A DNA stretch of 64,000 bases, from the NCBI GenBank assembly GCA_039519185.1, contig CM076849.1, positions 248,001 through 312,000 on the forward strand, in the 5' to 3' direction. Below the pieces are notes generated by a model, which saw only the letters and a list, made by a program, of their open reading frames with translations, was not told the origin of the DNA and made no database searches. Source of the DNA: Astragalus membranaceus (taxonomy: Eukaryota > Streptophyta > Magnoliopsida > Fabales > Fabaceae). Below are positions 10,161-22,140 of this stretch, piece after piece (positions within the stretch are counted from its first letter, which is position 1; the number at the start of each line of letters is the position of its first letter). A program made the position numbers and the translations under genes.

Positions 10161-10831
10161 CCCTTCTTTTACGAATATCTATTTTTCCAGTTTTTTTGTT
10201 TCCTCTCAGTATATATTGTTTCAATATCTGTTAATTTTTTCTGTTGACTATGAATATCAGTACTGTTAGCCAGTGACATTGATCACTTGGGGGGGCATCT
10301 TATTAACAACAATAAATCTAAGTACTACTACCTATCTGCAGAGTTCTATTAGTTTGCAGTCAGAAACTTTTGTAGTATGATAGAAAAGTATGATCATACA
10401 TATATTTTTATCTTCTTGGTAACTATTTTCATGTGGAAAATGGTTAAGAAGGGAGAGATTCCCAGTGTTGTTGTTCTTACACTGATTTCCATCATGACAT
10501 TTCTGATACTAAACTGTGCCATTCTCTTTTTTTTGGCATTATCAGGTATTGAAGATAGCTGCACATTTTTTTGGTAAGTTTATCACATCATAATTTTTAG
10601 CGTGTGATTTGATTGCTTGGTCCAGATATTGTAATCATGGGAAGATTGGAAAATGTTCTATTAGTTATATCACTTTCTATGTATTCATTGGGTAGTCAAA
10701 CATTTTATGATATCTTTTGCTTTATTTTGATTTCCCGGTCTTTTCATTTCTCTATTTCCCTTGCTTCTCTTCATATGTCAGCTTCTATTCTAGAACATCC
10801 TCCCTTACTTAATTGTCTATATTCCTGAACT

Positions 10832-10891
<60 letters not shown>

Positions 10892-11232
10892 GTTTTACTC
10901 TCCCCATTTCCTCTAACTATTCATTAATTAAATTTAACTTTTTTTGTTGATTTTGTGATTTGTAAACTTTAGAATATAACATTAACGTTTTACATACATG
11001 CATGTAAACAAATTTTGTGATACATGAATCAATCAGACAATTTTCAATTTTTTTATCTGAAATCTCATGCTCACTGATGGAGATGGAAATTTAGAATTGT
11101 ATACTTTTTTAAAACATCATTTAAAGAGTTTTTACATAGTAAATGTTTATATGTGGACTATTTTGAACTAGAAGCGTCTGTGCTGAAAAAGGAAAATAAA
11201 TAATGTTTCATCATATTTTTTTCTATCTTCAG
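10161..11232. other. Unassigned AT-rich sequence
   Basis: Nothing recognisable apart from the TA microsatellite at 10831-10888. The end, just before the XTH exon at 11233, looks like intron sequence with a pyrimidine-rich acceptor (CTATCTTCAG). Confidence 0.4.
10831..10888. repeat. (TA)n microsatellite
   Basis: About 58 bp of nearly uninterrupted TA dinucleotide with one C interruption. Confidence 0.95.
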
Positions 11233-11395
11233 ATGTCAAATGGTGACATGTTTGAGAAGAACCATGATGAGATAGACTTTGAATTTTTGGGAAACAGTAG
11301 AGGAAAAGACTAGAGGATTCAGACCAATGTTTATGGCAATGGAAGTACCGGGATTGGTAGAGAAGTGGTCTCTGGTTTGATCTTGCTGAGGATTT
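11233..11395 (+). pseudogene. XTH pseudogene exon, part before the CACTA insertion
   Basis: After a splice acceptor (CTATCTTCAG) the reading is SNGDMFEKNHDEIDFEFLGN, which holds the catalytic HDEIDFEFLG motif of glycoside hydrolase family 16 xyloglucan endotransglucosylase/hydrolases. QTNVYGNGST and GRE follow, as in group III XTHs (XTH27/28-like). An in-frame TAG replaces the Trp expected after GKD, and a small deletion shifts the frame before the LWFD region. The exon is then broken at 11395 in the Glu-Asp-Phe-His-Gln codons by a CACTA transposon and resumes at 16209. These enzymes cut and rejoin cell-wall xyloglucan. The stop, frameshift and insertion make this copy non-functional. Confidence 0.85.
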
Positions 11396-11412
11396 CACTA
11401 CCAAAAATTCGG

Positions 11413-11480
11413 CCATTAGCCACGGTCAATTAGCCACGGTTAATTTGACTGTGGCTAACCCAGTATGTTAGCTACGTCCA
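11413..11480. repeat. Left subterminal repeat cluster of the CACTA element
   Basis: Several direct and inverted copies of the 9-mer AGCCACGGT and its variants, mirrored at the right end between 15871 and 16195. Confidence 0.8.
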
Positions 11481-14059
11481 AACCGTGCCTAATCAACCCG
11501 GGAGAATTTTCATTTTTTTCCTCTTTCTCCCTCCGTTTTTTTCCTTTCTCCCTCCTTTACAAATCTCTCAAATCGGTTCCTTTAACCTAACCTCCCATCG
11601 TTGCTCTCCCAAATCAAACCCTCTCCAAAATCGGTTCCTCTCCAATCCAATGGCCGCTCTCCTAAATCACTTCGACATCTTTGTTCCAAGCCCAATCAGT
11701 TCTTTCCCTGCTCATGTTCATCGCTATCAGGTATTTCCCTCTTTCTTTCTGCTGAGGTGATTTTCTTCTCTTTCTCCATCATTAGGTTTTCAATGATTCC
11801 ATTGATCTTTGTTTCTTTCTCCATCATTAGGTTTTCATTTCTATAATTAACGTGTTATTAATTTTGTTCTCCATCGATTTCCAAATCTTTTAGGTTAGCG
11901 AAGCGATTTCTGAATTTAGTTGCATGGCGAAACTGGAAGCAAAGCTAGGGATGACCTTCGCCCCTATAGATCAAGTCTTCTCCAGCAATGACCTTCTTCC
12001 CTCCTCTCCTGCAATTCCGACATCATCTTTGTGTGTGGTCTCTCTCTCTCTCAGTTAGCTTTTCACAATTTCTATGCTATGAATCTGATAATATTTCTTC
12101 AATATCAATTCAATCGAGATTACACAATCTTTTTGGATTAATTCCTAGTCTTGTATGAGTGAAGATATGATTAAACAAACATATATCATGTTTTCTGATT
12201 GTTTCAGGTTTCCTCTGATTAATATGTCTTTTTTTTTCTTGGTTTTATGTTAGTGCAGAGTATTAATGTATATGTGCAGATATGGAATGAATACTTCAGG
12301 TTGCCAAGCAAAGACACTCGTGGAGTACATCGGAGAGGATTTCAGTCATAAAAAATGTCTCTTGTATGTAAAATTTGGTCTCGATTTCTTACTATTTTAG
12401 TATCTTTAAGTATCCATTGTAGTAAAATTTTCATGTGTATTTTGTGTTTCTATTTCTCTGGTTTAAATGAATACAGCATATGTATCTCATCCTACTCCAT
12501 GTGTTTTTTATGTTTCTATTTCTCTGGTTTAAATTTCAAAATGCTAAAATGATTAAGCAAATGCTTTATTTTGTGGAGTTTCTGGATCTACTGTTTTTAA
12601 CTTTTAAGAGCTCAAGTTTTGTGGAATGAAATTGTCATGGTCCAGAGATTGCATTTTCTATTTTCCATACCAGTAACGAAACTGATATGTCATGGGTCTA
12701 ATTTTTCAGGCAAGTAATAGCTATATCATGGATTCTGTCACAGTGGAAGCAGTAAATAAAGGAAGATAAAGGCAACTAGGGTGCTAGCACTGGTAGAAGG
12801 CAAGCAAAATCCCTGGAATTGTAATGTTTAGAATACAATTCGGAGAGAAGCTGCTGAGAGACCTAAGGTTCAGAGTATTAAAGAGGTAAGAGGAATATTG
12901 TTTGTAATTTATGATGCAATTTTGGTTCATATATGTAATTCTTTGCTTTAGGTTCAATTTGCTATTTTGGAAGAATCCAAATGATATGATAAAGAAGACA
13001 CCGACTAGTTTTGAACCCTCTATTGATTATGTGGTTATAAAGCTATGCAACTCGCAATGGTTATTTGATAATGTTATGCTATCATTTGTTTTATAAGCTG
13101 ATTCTTTCTGCTTTACTCTTTTCTTTTTTGTTTTGTATAGGTAATATGCTAATAAGGCATTTCTGCTATCTGGTTTATAATCTAAAAAATGAATTAATGT
13201 TTGCTAATAAGTCAAATGGGCTGTTCACAGTTTCACCACTATAGTCTCTTCAATTGACAGTGTAGTTCTGTTTTGTGTATTTAAATTGATTGTGAGTGTG
13301 CAGATTAAATGTGCATATTCATTTTTCAGTGCTTCAGCCAAAACCACATGTATTTGTGCAACCATTCATTGATTGGAGTTACAATTCTTATTCATGTTTA
13401 TGTTTGTTAATTTATTAGTGAGTTCACTCATATTTTTGGTGTTACCTTTACCAAGGGTGTTCTATTCATCTCCTGCTATTCACAATGTCTCACCATTTGT
13501 TTACTTCTCCACATTTTTCTTCTTTCCTATACAAGGAGGGTCATTCCAAAAGCTCTCATGCCTCATGAGGTATTTCTACTACTATCTCTTGACAATATGT
13601 TTATCTTTCAATGTATTGTTAATTTGATTATTGGCAATGAACTGATTGATGTTTGATATAAGCCTCTACTCGTGTTCCCTCTCTTTGAGGTCCTTGATAC
13701 ATTCTAATGCATCCGGTTAATTAACTATATATGGTGTTTTTTCTCCCGAAGTAATTATGTATTGTTCCTATTTGTTGTATGTAGTCGTATAATAAATTGC
13801 GAACGAAAGAAAAGACTAGAAGAGCATGTTGCTAATATGCTTTTTATTAATCATTTAACATTTTTCTGCTATCAAGGCAACATGTTGCTAAATGATAAAA
13901 CTGAGTAAATTCAATCTCAAATAATAGGATCGGCTTAATTAGTTTGATGTATTGTGTCATAATGGAAGTGTATTGAGGTTACTATCTAAACTCTTAACAC
14001 TTTTATTCTTTTATTGTGACTTTTAAAATTGAATATTGACCTATAAATATAACATTTCA
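11481..14059. other. CACTA interior, mostly noncoding
   Basis: Pyrimidine-rich leader-like sequence with short open frames (for example 11485-11760). A possible upstream exon may lie near 11893-12030 (SEAISEFSCMAKLEAKLG), but I cannot tie it to a family. The rest looks like introns or decayed sequence. Confidence 0.4.
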
Positions 14060-15585
14060 AGGATCATTTTGAGTTTGATTATGCTGCTGGTATTAAATGG
14101 GTGATGAGTACATTAGGAGATAGATGGAAGGCCCATAAAAAATATAAGATAAGGTGTCAATACTTCTACCCGAACAAAAGTAAGGCCGAAATACTTGCCA
14201 ATCCTCCTCCAGGTGTTAATCCCATTGAGTGGGCTGCATTTGTGCATTACTATCAAACTGACGAGATGAAGGTGTATAAGTATTCTATATAAACTTATCT
14301 TATTATTTTCTATTCTTGTTTGAAATAAAGTGAGAATTTTGGAGACATATTGACTATCTTAGTTAAAAATTGTAGAAACTAAGTCAGCAAAATACAACAA
14401 ATCGTGGGAAGCTTAAAGTCTCACATGCTGGTGGTAGTAAGAGCAATGCAAGAAGGGCTCGTCAGATGGTATGTTGTTTTAAAGAATTTCTATCTTATAG
14501 TAAAGTAAGTTTTAGTATATGATAACTAGTTGTATTTTATTTATGATGTTAGGAGCTAAAATTAGGAAGACCTATGTCGAAGCGAAGTTAAATTGGCAAC
14601 ATTACTAAAGAAGGATGGAAGCTATGTGAATGGAGAAGGAAAAGCCATTGCTGTAAGTACATCTTATATCTTACACCATGAATTTGTTTTTGTTACTCTG
14701 ATAGATTAAATTTTGTCACTTTATCATTTTCATGAGTATCTGCTTCCAATGAATCATTTTCAAGAATGCTTGTTATGTTGCTAGAAGCAAAAACTGTAGC
14801 TTGCTCCTTAGCATCTTTGGCTTCAGCTATTGGATTGGTTTGAATTTTCCCTTTTACATCATCTGCGTGATCATCTTCTTGTGTAAATAGACTATGACAC
14901 AATTCTCACTTGCTTATTCAAAATCTGCAAAAGAAAAATAATGCTATTACCATACTATCATTGTGATGATGTTATTCACATGCACCTAGCTTTAAACATT
15001 TGAGGACAACTTGATGAATGTGACAATGCCAGAGTGTTTTATACATGGTGTTGCAGTGTTGCTTAATGCATAAGCCTCATAGTTGATGCATACTCTACTG
15101 TTATATTTTATTTTAGTTTATGATGAATCTTAGTTTTTATGTGGGAGATTTCACTAAATATTAATGATTATTTTTCCCAATAGGAGAAGATTTCAGAGAG
15201 CTTATCTGAAGATCAAGAACGTGCAGCTACTATAGGTGTTCCGTCAAAGATTAATGCTTATCCTAATGATGCCATTGGAAAAGCATGTGGTGCTGAACAC
15301 TCAGGCCGAGTTCGTGTTTTAGGTCCAGGTGTTTGTCCAACTATTGTTTTTGGAAATCGTAGGCATTTCCCTGATTTTATCCAAGTTGGTAACTCTGACC
15401 AAGCGAATGTCGAAAAAGAACTTGCTAAAACCAAATAAGAACTTGCTAAAACCAAGGAGGAGCACACACAAACCAAGGAGAAGCTTACACAAGCAACAAA
15501 TAAATTGGAAGGTCTTCACAACTTCTTGCAACATAAATTTGGAGATGAATTATCGATGTTCAACCTAGGTTCATCCTCATCTTAG
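14060..15585 (+). pseudogene. CACTA-encoded Transposase_24 (En/Spm PTTA-type) protein, broken
   Basis: Four exons can be read: 14060-14269, about 14374-14468, about 14553-14652 and 15184-15585, separated by GT-AG introns. The first gives GDRWKAHKKYKIRCQYFYP and PPPGVNPIEWAAFVHYY; the second NRGKLKVSHAGGSKSNARR; the last GAEHSGRVRVLGPGVCP. This is the order typical of the plant Transposase_24 / PTTA En/Spm domain. The C-terminus is a Lys/Glu/Thr-rich coiled-coil-like stretch with repeats of ELAKTK. A frameshift lies near 14580, inside the third exon, and a TAA near 15436 cuts the coiled coil. Known relatives are accessory DNA-binding proteins, not the catalytic transposase. Confidence 0.75.
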
Positions 15586-15870
15586 TCTAGATATTTAGAA
15601 TATCTATTAGAATCTCTAATTACTTGTTGATTGGGTATTTTTGTAGTTGTGATTTTTTGGTAACTATATGTTGAATATTACTTTTTAATGGATGTTAGAA
15701 TTTCATCTTAAGTAATTAATTAGCTATATATGCAAAAACTTATTCCACCACATCTTTATTACATATGGTCAATGGAACAGTAAGTTGCCATTAACAAATA
15801 AGCTTTGTTTTAACAGGAAGAATAATTTTCGTTTTACTACGAAGAATAAATTTATCACAAAAAAATTGAG

Positions 15871-16195
15871 TTAGCCACGGTTAAACTGTGGGTAAATATT
15901 GACTAAATTCCCGCGCGCTTCCCTCCAATCTAGCCACGGTTGCAACCGTGGCTAATTGTGAATGGTGAAAGTTTGGAACGAGGGTTTAGCTACGGTTTGG
16001 CCGTGGTAAACCAAACCATAACCGTAGCTAAGTGGCTGTTACCACAGTTTGTTTGGGCGTGGCTAACGCTACTTTTTACCGTGGCTAAAATTTCGCGACG
16101 CCCTTAGTTCCCGCTGTTACCCTAACCGTGGCTACAAGTGTTTACTACGGTTTTGTGGGCTGTTTGCCCCGGTTTTGACCGTGGCTAATCGCCGA
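15871..16195. repeat. Right subterminal repeat cluster of the CACTA element
   Basis: About ten copies of AGCCACGGT or its complement in both orientations, spaced 15-40 bp apart, including close inverted pairs. Confidence 0.85.
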
Positions 16196-16208
16196 GTTTT
16201 TTGTAGTG

Positions 16209-16262
16209 TTTTCATCAGTACAACATTATCTAGACAGATTCTAAGATCTTGTGTGCCTCTAC
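16209..16262 (+). pseudogene. XTH pseudogene exon, part after the CACTA insertion
   Basis: Immediately after the TTT duplication the interrupted exon resumes: FHQYNII, stop, TDSKIL, matching the FHQYSILWTDSKIIF region of group III XTHs. The stop replaces the expected Trp. Beyond about 16262 similarity fades. Confidence 0.75.
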
Positions 16263-17221
16263 CTAAAAACCCTCTTAGATAACCATATTTGGTTCCTTTT
16301 TGGATTTTACTCAACAACAATATGACTATATCTTTTCTATTATAGTAACTTTTTCACTATTCTTACCATGATCTTTCTTCATAATTATTACTTAGGTATA
16401 TTTTGTTGTTGGATTCATGAAATAATAAAATAATGCAGGAGCTACACTCAGAGGTATTACTTTTTATCTATAATCTATAATATGAATATTTTTGCGTGCA
16501 TTGGTTTCACAAACTTATGGGGTTAATCTATTCTTTTCATTTTATTTTCAATAGCCAATGCTAACTTTAGTTGCCACATGCAAATGCAAATGATCAAGCA
16601 TAGACTTTTTTCAATGTCATTTCTAATGAGATATGTTGCACTGATTAAATCAACATCTCATTTTTCTAAGGTTATATCAATCTTATTGCCCATTTCATAT
16701 ACTGATCAAATATGGGAGCAAGATATGATCATTACATCTGTAGTGGAGTTTCTTGGAATTATTTCATGTATATATTAGCTTACTTGACTCTTTCCTTCAT
16801 GTAGAACTATCATCCGATGATGCAACTCAAAATTATGCCTATGACATTGAAGTTGGATTGCGTGAAATGAGGTTGAGTCTCTTACCATCATGAATTCATA
16901 TGTATGTGACAAGGCAAGCAAATATTAAAGGAAAAATGTCGGGAGCTTTGAATAAAGAAAGTTCAGACAAAGGGAAATATCTATCGTATATTGGCAAACT
17001 AAGTCGAGCTTAGATATAGGTATCAGTTGAATCTAATATTGGTATTTAGTCGGCTTATAGAAAATTTCTCTCACCATTACATGAATTTGCTCATTATGTC
17101 ACTTTAAGATACATTTCAAAATGTCCTTTTAATTTCTTTGTATTTTTTCAAAGTTTCTTTCGTATTGTAATCTAAACGACAATTTTTGGTATCCCGATAA
17201 TTTTGTGTTAACTAGAGCATT
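16263..17221. other. Unassigned sequence after the XTH relic
   Basis: No further XTH exon, transposon domain or RNA gene is recognisable. The region is AT-rich with only short chance open frames. Confidence 0.4.
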
Positions 17222-17253
17222 GGCCCGGTGCATCGCACGGGTCACAACACTAG
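17222..17253 (+). mobile_element. Helitron-like 3' terminus
   Basis: A GC-rich hairpin (CCCGGTGC-ATC-GCACGGG) is followed after a few bases by CTAG and then T, the layout of plant Helitron 3' ends. No 5' end or Rep-helicase gene could be paired with it, so this is a tentative call on a short motif. Confidence 0.4.
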
Positions 17254-17620
17254 TAATAATTTAATAGAGCAAAAAATGTTTTAATTTATATAGACAGTTG
17301 TTGTATACGTTTTTTTATAAGTTTTTTTTACAATGCCAACCAATCACCAAACGACGCATCATAAAAAGAGTTTGACATTATCTTAACTACCTTAAAAATC
17401 ATCCATACCATAAATTTTTATTAGTCGATGTTGTAAAACTTTTTACGGCAATAGTGTATAGCAATTAAAAAAACAAAACTAACACATATTTAATTTATAT
17501 ACACAATAGGTATATAAGTGTTTTAGACTATCTATTAATTATAAGTTGACACGTCATTAAAAAGAAGTTAGTCGATTAATAACCACGGTATATATCAACT
17601 CTACCATAAATTATTATTAA

Positions 17621-20600
17621 TCTACTTTCAATCTAATAAAAATATATACTAGCACATTTACTTTTTTAGACATCACCAAATTTTGACATTTGTCACAATT
17701 TAGGGGCAAAATAGACAATTAATTCACCACATAAAGACAAAATGCTACAGTGCCGCAACAGTACGTTATAGTGCAAATTCTGGCGCGCTACAGTACCAAT
17801 TTTGACACGCTACAGTACCAATAAAGTTTTTTTATTTTTTATTTTAAAACTGATTTTTAAAAAAACTGATTTTTTTTTCAAATCTACTTTCAATCTAATA
17901 AAAATATATGCTAGCACATTTACTTTTTTAGACATCACCAAATTTTGACATTTGTCACAATTTAGGGGTAAAATAGACAATTAATTCACCACATAAATAC
18001 AAAATGCTACAGTGCCAGCAACAGTACGCTATAGTGCAAATTCTGGCGCGCTACAGTACCAATTTTGACACGCTACCGTTTATTCACTATTTTTTTAGTT
18101 TTTTTAAAAAAATCATTTGTCAATATTTTTATAAAAACAATTAGTCACTATAAATCAATTATTCACTATATTTATAATCTACTCAAACTACTAAAATTAA
18201 TAAAATAATTAGTCACTATAAATCAATTAGCCACTATCCATTGTCAAAAAAAGAATTGTAAAAAACTTTAACCCGTACCAAAAATTACAAAATAACTAGT
18301 AATCTACTTTCAATCTAATAAAAACATATGCTAGCACATTTACATTTTTAGACATCACCAAATTTTGACATTTGTCACAATTTAGGGGCAAAATAAACAA
18401 TTCACCACATAAAGACAAAATTCTATAGTGCCGCAACAATACGCTATAGTGCAAATTCTGACGCGCTACAGTATGCTACAGTACCAATTTTGAAACGCTA
18501 CTGTCGCTACAGTACCAATACAGTTTTTAATTTTTTTTTTAAAATCTGATTTTTCAAAAAACTGATTTTTAAAAAAACTGATTTTTCCAAATATTTTTTA
18601 AAAAGAAGGGAATTTTTTAATTTTTTTTCATTGTTTTTTTAATTTTTTTTTAAAAATCGTTTGTCAATATTTTATAAAAACAATTAGTCACTATAACTCA
18701 ATTATTCACTATATTTATAATCTACTCAAACTACTAAAATTAATAAAACAATTAGTCACTATAAATCAATTAGCCACTATCCATTGTCAAAAAAAGAATT
18801 GTAAAAAACTTTAACCTGTACCAAAAATTACAAAATAACTACTAAAACCAATGTTTTAAAACTCGGACCGGTGACCGACTCGGTGAAGGTACTGGGTCAC
18901 TGGGTCAAGGGTCGGACCGAGGGGTCGACAGTTGAACATGACCAAAACCGGAACCGGATGACTCGGACCCGGTCTCTATTTCGAGAATTTTCAATACCTA
19001 TATAGTATATAATATAAATTTCGTCCCTGTAAAATTAATAACTATGTTTATTTTATATCTACTAAAATATAAAAAATTCCCAAATTTTCAGGACCTATAT
19101 ATTTCATACTTGTAAAACTTAATTTGCTAAAATTACACACCATGCCTATTTTATTTTTATTTACTTGGTATATATTAAATAAATTTTAAAAGTTCATATC
19201 ATGTTTCAAAAAATATTTAGAACAAATTTCATAAGTTAACAACTTAATATTAAATAAATCTTTAAAAAAATACTTAATATTAAATAAGTTTGTTGAAACA
19301 TAATATTAATATTACAAGCTAATGCCATGAGGATGAGCGTACTTGACTTTTAGGAAAAGAGGTACCAATTATATATATTTGAAATAAATAATATCCTCAA
19401 TAAGATTGGTAGCCTCATGGTAGCCCTCAGCATTTGCTTTCAACAGGTCAGCTAGTGGGGGCCTGCGTTCGCGCGACCCCTCCCAATTACAGTTCAAAGA
19501 TTTGATAAAAATAAAAAATAAAAAAAAAGCAAAATGCACAACCCGGTCTGGTTCGAGTCGGGTCACCGAGTCACCGGTTTTTCCTAAAACCGGTCGAGTC
19601 ACACCGGTTCCCACCGGTTTGCTGCATGACCGATCCAAAACCTTGACCGGCTCGGTTACCCCCCGGTTCCCGGTTCGATCGGCCGGGCCGAGCCGGTTTT
19701 TAAAACACTGACTAAAACTAATCAATTTAACTACTTTTGTTAAAATCAATCAATTTAACCACTACCAAAAATTACCAAATAACTATTTTATAATTACTAA
19801 AAAGGAGTAAAATGCCAACGGGAGTCGCAACGAGAACGCCAATGGAGTGCTAACGAAAGCGCCAACGGGAGAGGCAACAGGAGTGGCAACGATAGAGGAA
19901 AAACAAAGTGAGGGACAAAAAACTGATTGAAAACTGCAATCAGAAGCTGCAACAGACGCAGCAAAAAGACAAAAAACAGCAGAATTTTAACATTTGTCAC
20001 AATTTAGGGGCAAAATAGACAATTCACCACATAAAAACAAAATGCTACAAAGCCGCAACAGTACGCTACAGTGTAAATTCTGACGCGCTACAGTATGCTA
20101 CAGTACCAATACAGTTTTTTTTTAAAAACTGATTTTTTAAAAAACTAATTTTTAAAAAAACTGATTTTTTTAAAAATATTTTTTAAAAAAAATGAATTTT
20201 TTAATTTTTTTTTATTCACTGTTTTTTTAATTTTTTTTTAAAAATCGTTTGTCAATTTTTTTATAAAAACAATTAGCCACTATAAATCAATTATTCACTA
20301 TATTTATAATCTACTCAAACTACTAAAATTAATAAAACAATTAGTCACTATAAATCAATTAGCCACTATCCATTGTCAAAAAAAGAATTGTAAAAAACTT
20401 TAAACCGTACCAAAAATTACAAAATAACTAGTAAAGCTAATCAATTTAACTACTTTTGTTAAAATCAATCAATCTAACCACAACAAAAAATTATCAAATA
20501 AGTATTTTATAATTACTAAAAAGGAGCAAAATGCCAACGCGAGCGCCAATGAGAGTGGTAACGAAAGAGCCAACGGGAGAGGCAACGAGAGTGACAACGA

Positions 20601-20700
20601 TAGAGGGAAAACAAAGTGAGGGACAAAAAACTGATTGAAAACTACAATCAGAAGCTGCAACAGACGCAACAAAAGGACAAAAAATAACAGAATTTTAAAA
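17621..20700. repeat. Array of diverged direct repeats (non-autonomous transposon copies)
   Basis: A block starting ATCTACTTTCAATCTAATAA recurs at 17621, 17882 and 18302, each time followed by a shared stretch containing CAAATTTTGACATTTGTCAC and then several CTACAGTAC words. A partial fourth copy starts near 19986. A second block (ATCAATTAGCCACTATCCAT) recurs at about 18217, 18765 and 20353. Copies differ in length, so this is a stack of related partial elements. The TC-starting, AT-rich 5' block resembles Helitron 5' ends, but that is an inference. No protein is encoded. Confidence 0.8.
18849..19710. mobile_element. Non-autonomous hAT-type DNA transposon, 862 bp
   Basis: The ends are imperfect inverted repeats, CAATGTTTTAAAACTCGG at the left and CAGTGTTTTAAAAACCGG at the right end read backwards. 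ACTAAAAC lies on both sides (18841-18848, 19711-19718), a perfect 8-bp target duplication. Together these point to the hAT superfamily. Both subterminal regions are rich in CCGGT-type motifs. A paralogous repeat unit at about 20423-20450 shows the same sequence without the insertion. It has no transposase. Confidence 0.88.
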
Positions 20701-21760
20701 CAATTTTTTTTTCAGTTTTTCTTTCCATAAGATAATCATTTTTTTGTCAGTTTTTTTAACTAAAAACATAATGTTTTTAACTATTTCTATAATTTACTCA
20801 AACTACTAAAATTATTCAATTAAACTACTACCAATTGTAAAAAAAACATACCTCTAGCAATAGTTTCAAAATTATTTATTCCAAAAAAATAAATTATTAA
20901 ATTAATATTACACTCAATAATTAAATAATTTAAAATTTACTATTTATTATAATCTCTATTAAAAGTACTAAAATCAATCAAATTTTTCATGTAATAAATA
21001 AAACCAATTTAACCACTAACAATTGTAATATTAAATCATATAGAAAAAAGGAGAAACATGTGGCAACATGAGCGGCAATGAGAGACTGACAATGAGATCG
21101 TCAAGGAGATCGGCAACGAGAGCGGCAACGGGAGTGCCAATAAGAGAGCGAACGAGAGCGCCAACGAGAGTGCCAACAAGAGAGGGAACAAGAGCGACGG
21201 GGCTGCATATTTTACCTTTTACTCCATTAATAATATTATAATAAGATACCGACTTTGTTTTAACTTTTTGCAACACAACTATTTTAGTAAATTCACTGCT
21301 AAAAGACAAAATTTGCAACACAACGAGACTGGCAATGGAATCGACAACGAGAGCGACAACGGGAACAAGAGTGGGAACGGGAGAGACGAGGAGAGCGCCA
21401 ACATGGGTGCATATTTTAAAAATTCTTATTTTCTTTTTTCTTCATTTTTACTCCATCTAAAATTTATTATTTACTATAATCTCTCTATTAAAACTATTCA
21501 AATCAATCAATTTAACCACTAAGAATTATTATATAAATACAACTTTAGCCACTACCAAACTTTACAAAATAATTACTTATAATTAAACGAATATGATTAA
21601 TTAATATTAAATCATATAGAAAAGTATGAGTTAACATACGAGAGACTGGCAATGGTAGCTGCAACGATAGTGGCAACCAAAGAGGTAACGAGAGCGTCAA
21701 CGGGAGTGCCAACGGGAGGGCCAACGAGGATGCAAATGAGAGTGTCAATGGAGATACATA
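19806..21760. repeat. Dispersed 12-bp minisatellite clusters (GAGAGCGCCAAC type)
   Basis: Five clusters of a degenerate 12-mer close to GAGAGYGNCAAC occur at about 19806-19890, 20524-20616, 21061-21199, 21324-21405 and 21638-21760, separated by AT-rich sequence. Because the unit is a multiple of three, the antisense strand reads Leu-Pro-Ala/Ser-Leu repeats, which produces chance open frames. Confidence 0.75.
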
Positions 21761-21959
21761 TTTTACCTCTAATGTCTAAATACATTATTATGGATGAATG
21801 TAATTCTGATTGTCGATCTCCGTTAATTTCTTCGACTCAATATAATTTTCATTTGTATCTTTATATCTTATATGACATAATACCCATCTATTTCCACTTT
21901 GAATTTCAAATCATACATTTTAGACATTGTTCACAACTTATGATTATCTTCCAAATTAC

Positions 21960-22140
21960 TATTAGGCTTAATTACAGTTTTGGTCCCCCTATTATGACCA
22001 CCTCACGATTTTGGTCCCCAAAGTTTTAATTTGACGATTTTGATCCCCTATTTTCCCAATTTGTAAAATCAAGGTCCCCCTTCTTAATTTGGTCAAAATT
22101 AAAACTATATTTTGACTTTTATCCTACGTGGCAGTCCACG
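21960..22140. repeat. Dispersed plant repeat with TTTTGGTCCCC motifs
   Basis: Starts GGCTTAATTACAGTTTTGG and repeats a GATTTTGGTCCCC-like phrase about three times. This phrase is common at the ends of non-autonomous transposons in dicot genomes. Only one end is visible, so the element type is not settled. Confidence 0.45.

Larger units (their letters stand above)
11396..16208 (+). mobile_element. CACTA (En/Spm) DNA transposon, 4.8 kb, non-autonomous
   Basis: The ends are inverted copies: CACTACCAAAAATTCGGC at the left, and the right end read backwards CACTACAAAAAACTCGGCG. The element is flanked by TTT on both sides (11393-11395, 16209-16211), the 3-bp duplication expected for this superfamily. 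Both ends carry clusters of a subterminal repeat, AGCCACGGT, in both orientations (11413-11480; 15871-16195), the arrangement bound by TNPA-type proteins in En/Spm. The interior encodes only a Transposase_24-type accessory protein (14060-15585). The TNP2/TNPD transposase is not seen, so movement would need help from another copy. Confidence 0.92.

Noticed and set aside
11485..11846. Pyrimidine-rich open frames as a gene
   Set aside because: They lie in the CACTA leader, have Phe/Ser/Pro composition from CT-rich sequence, and match nothing known.
19369..20000. Open frames with Leu/Pro/Ala/Ser repeats
   Set aside because: They come from antisense translation of the 12-bp minisatellite and the hAT ends.
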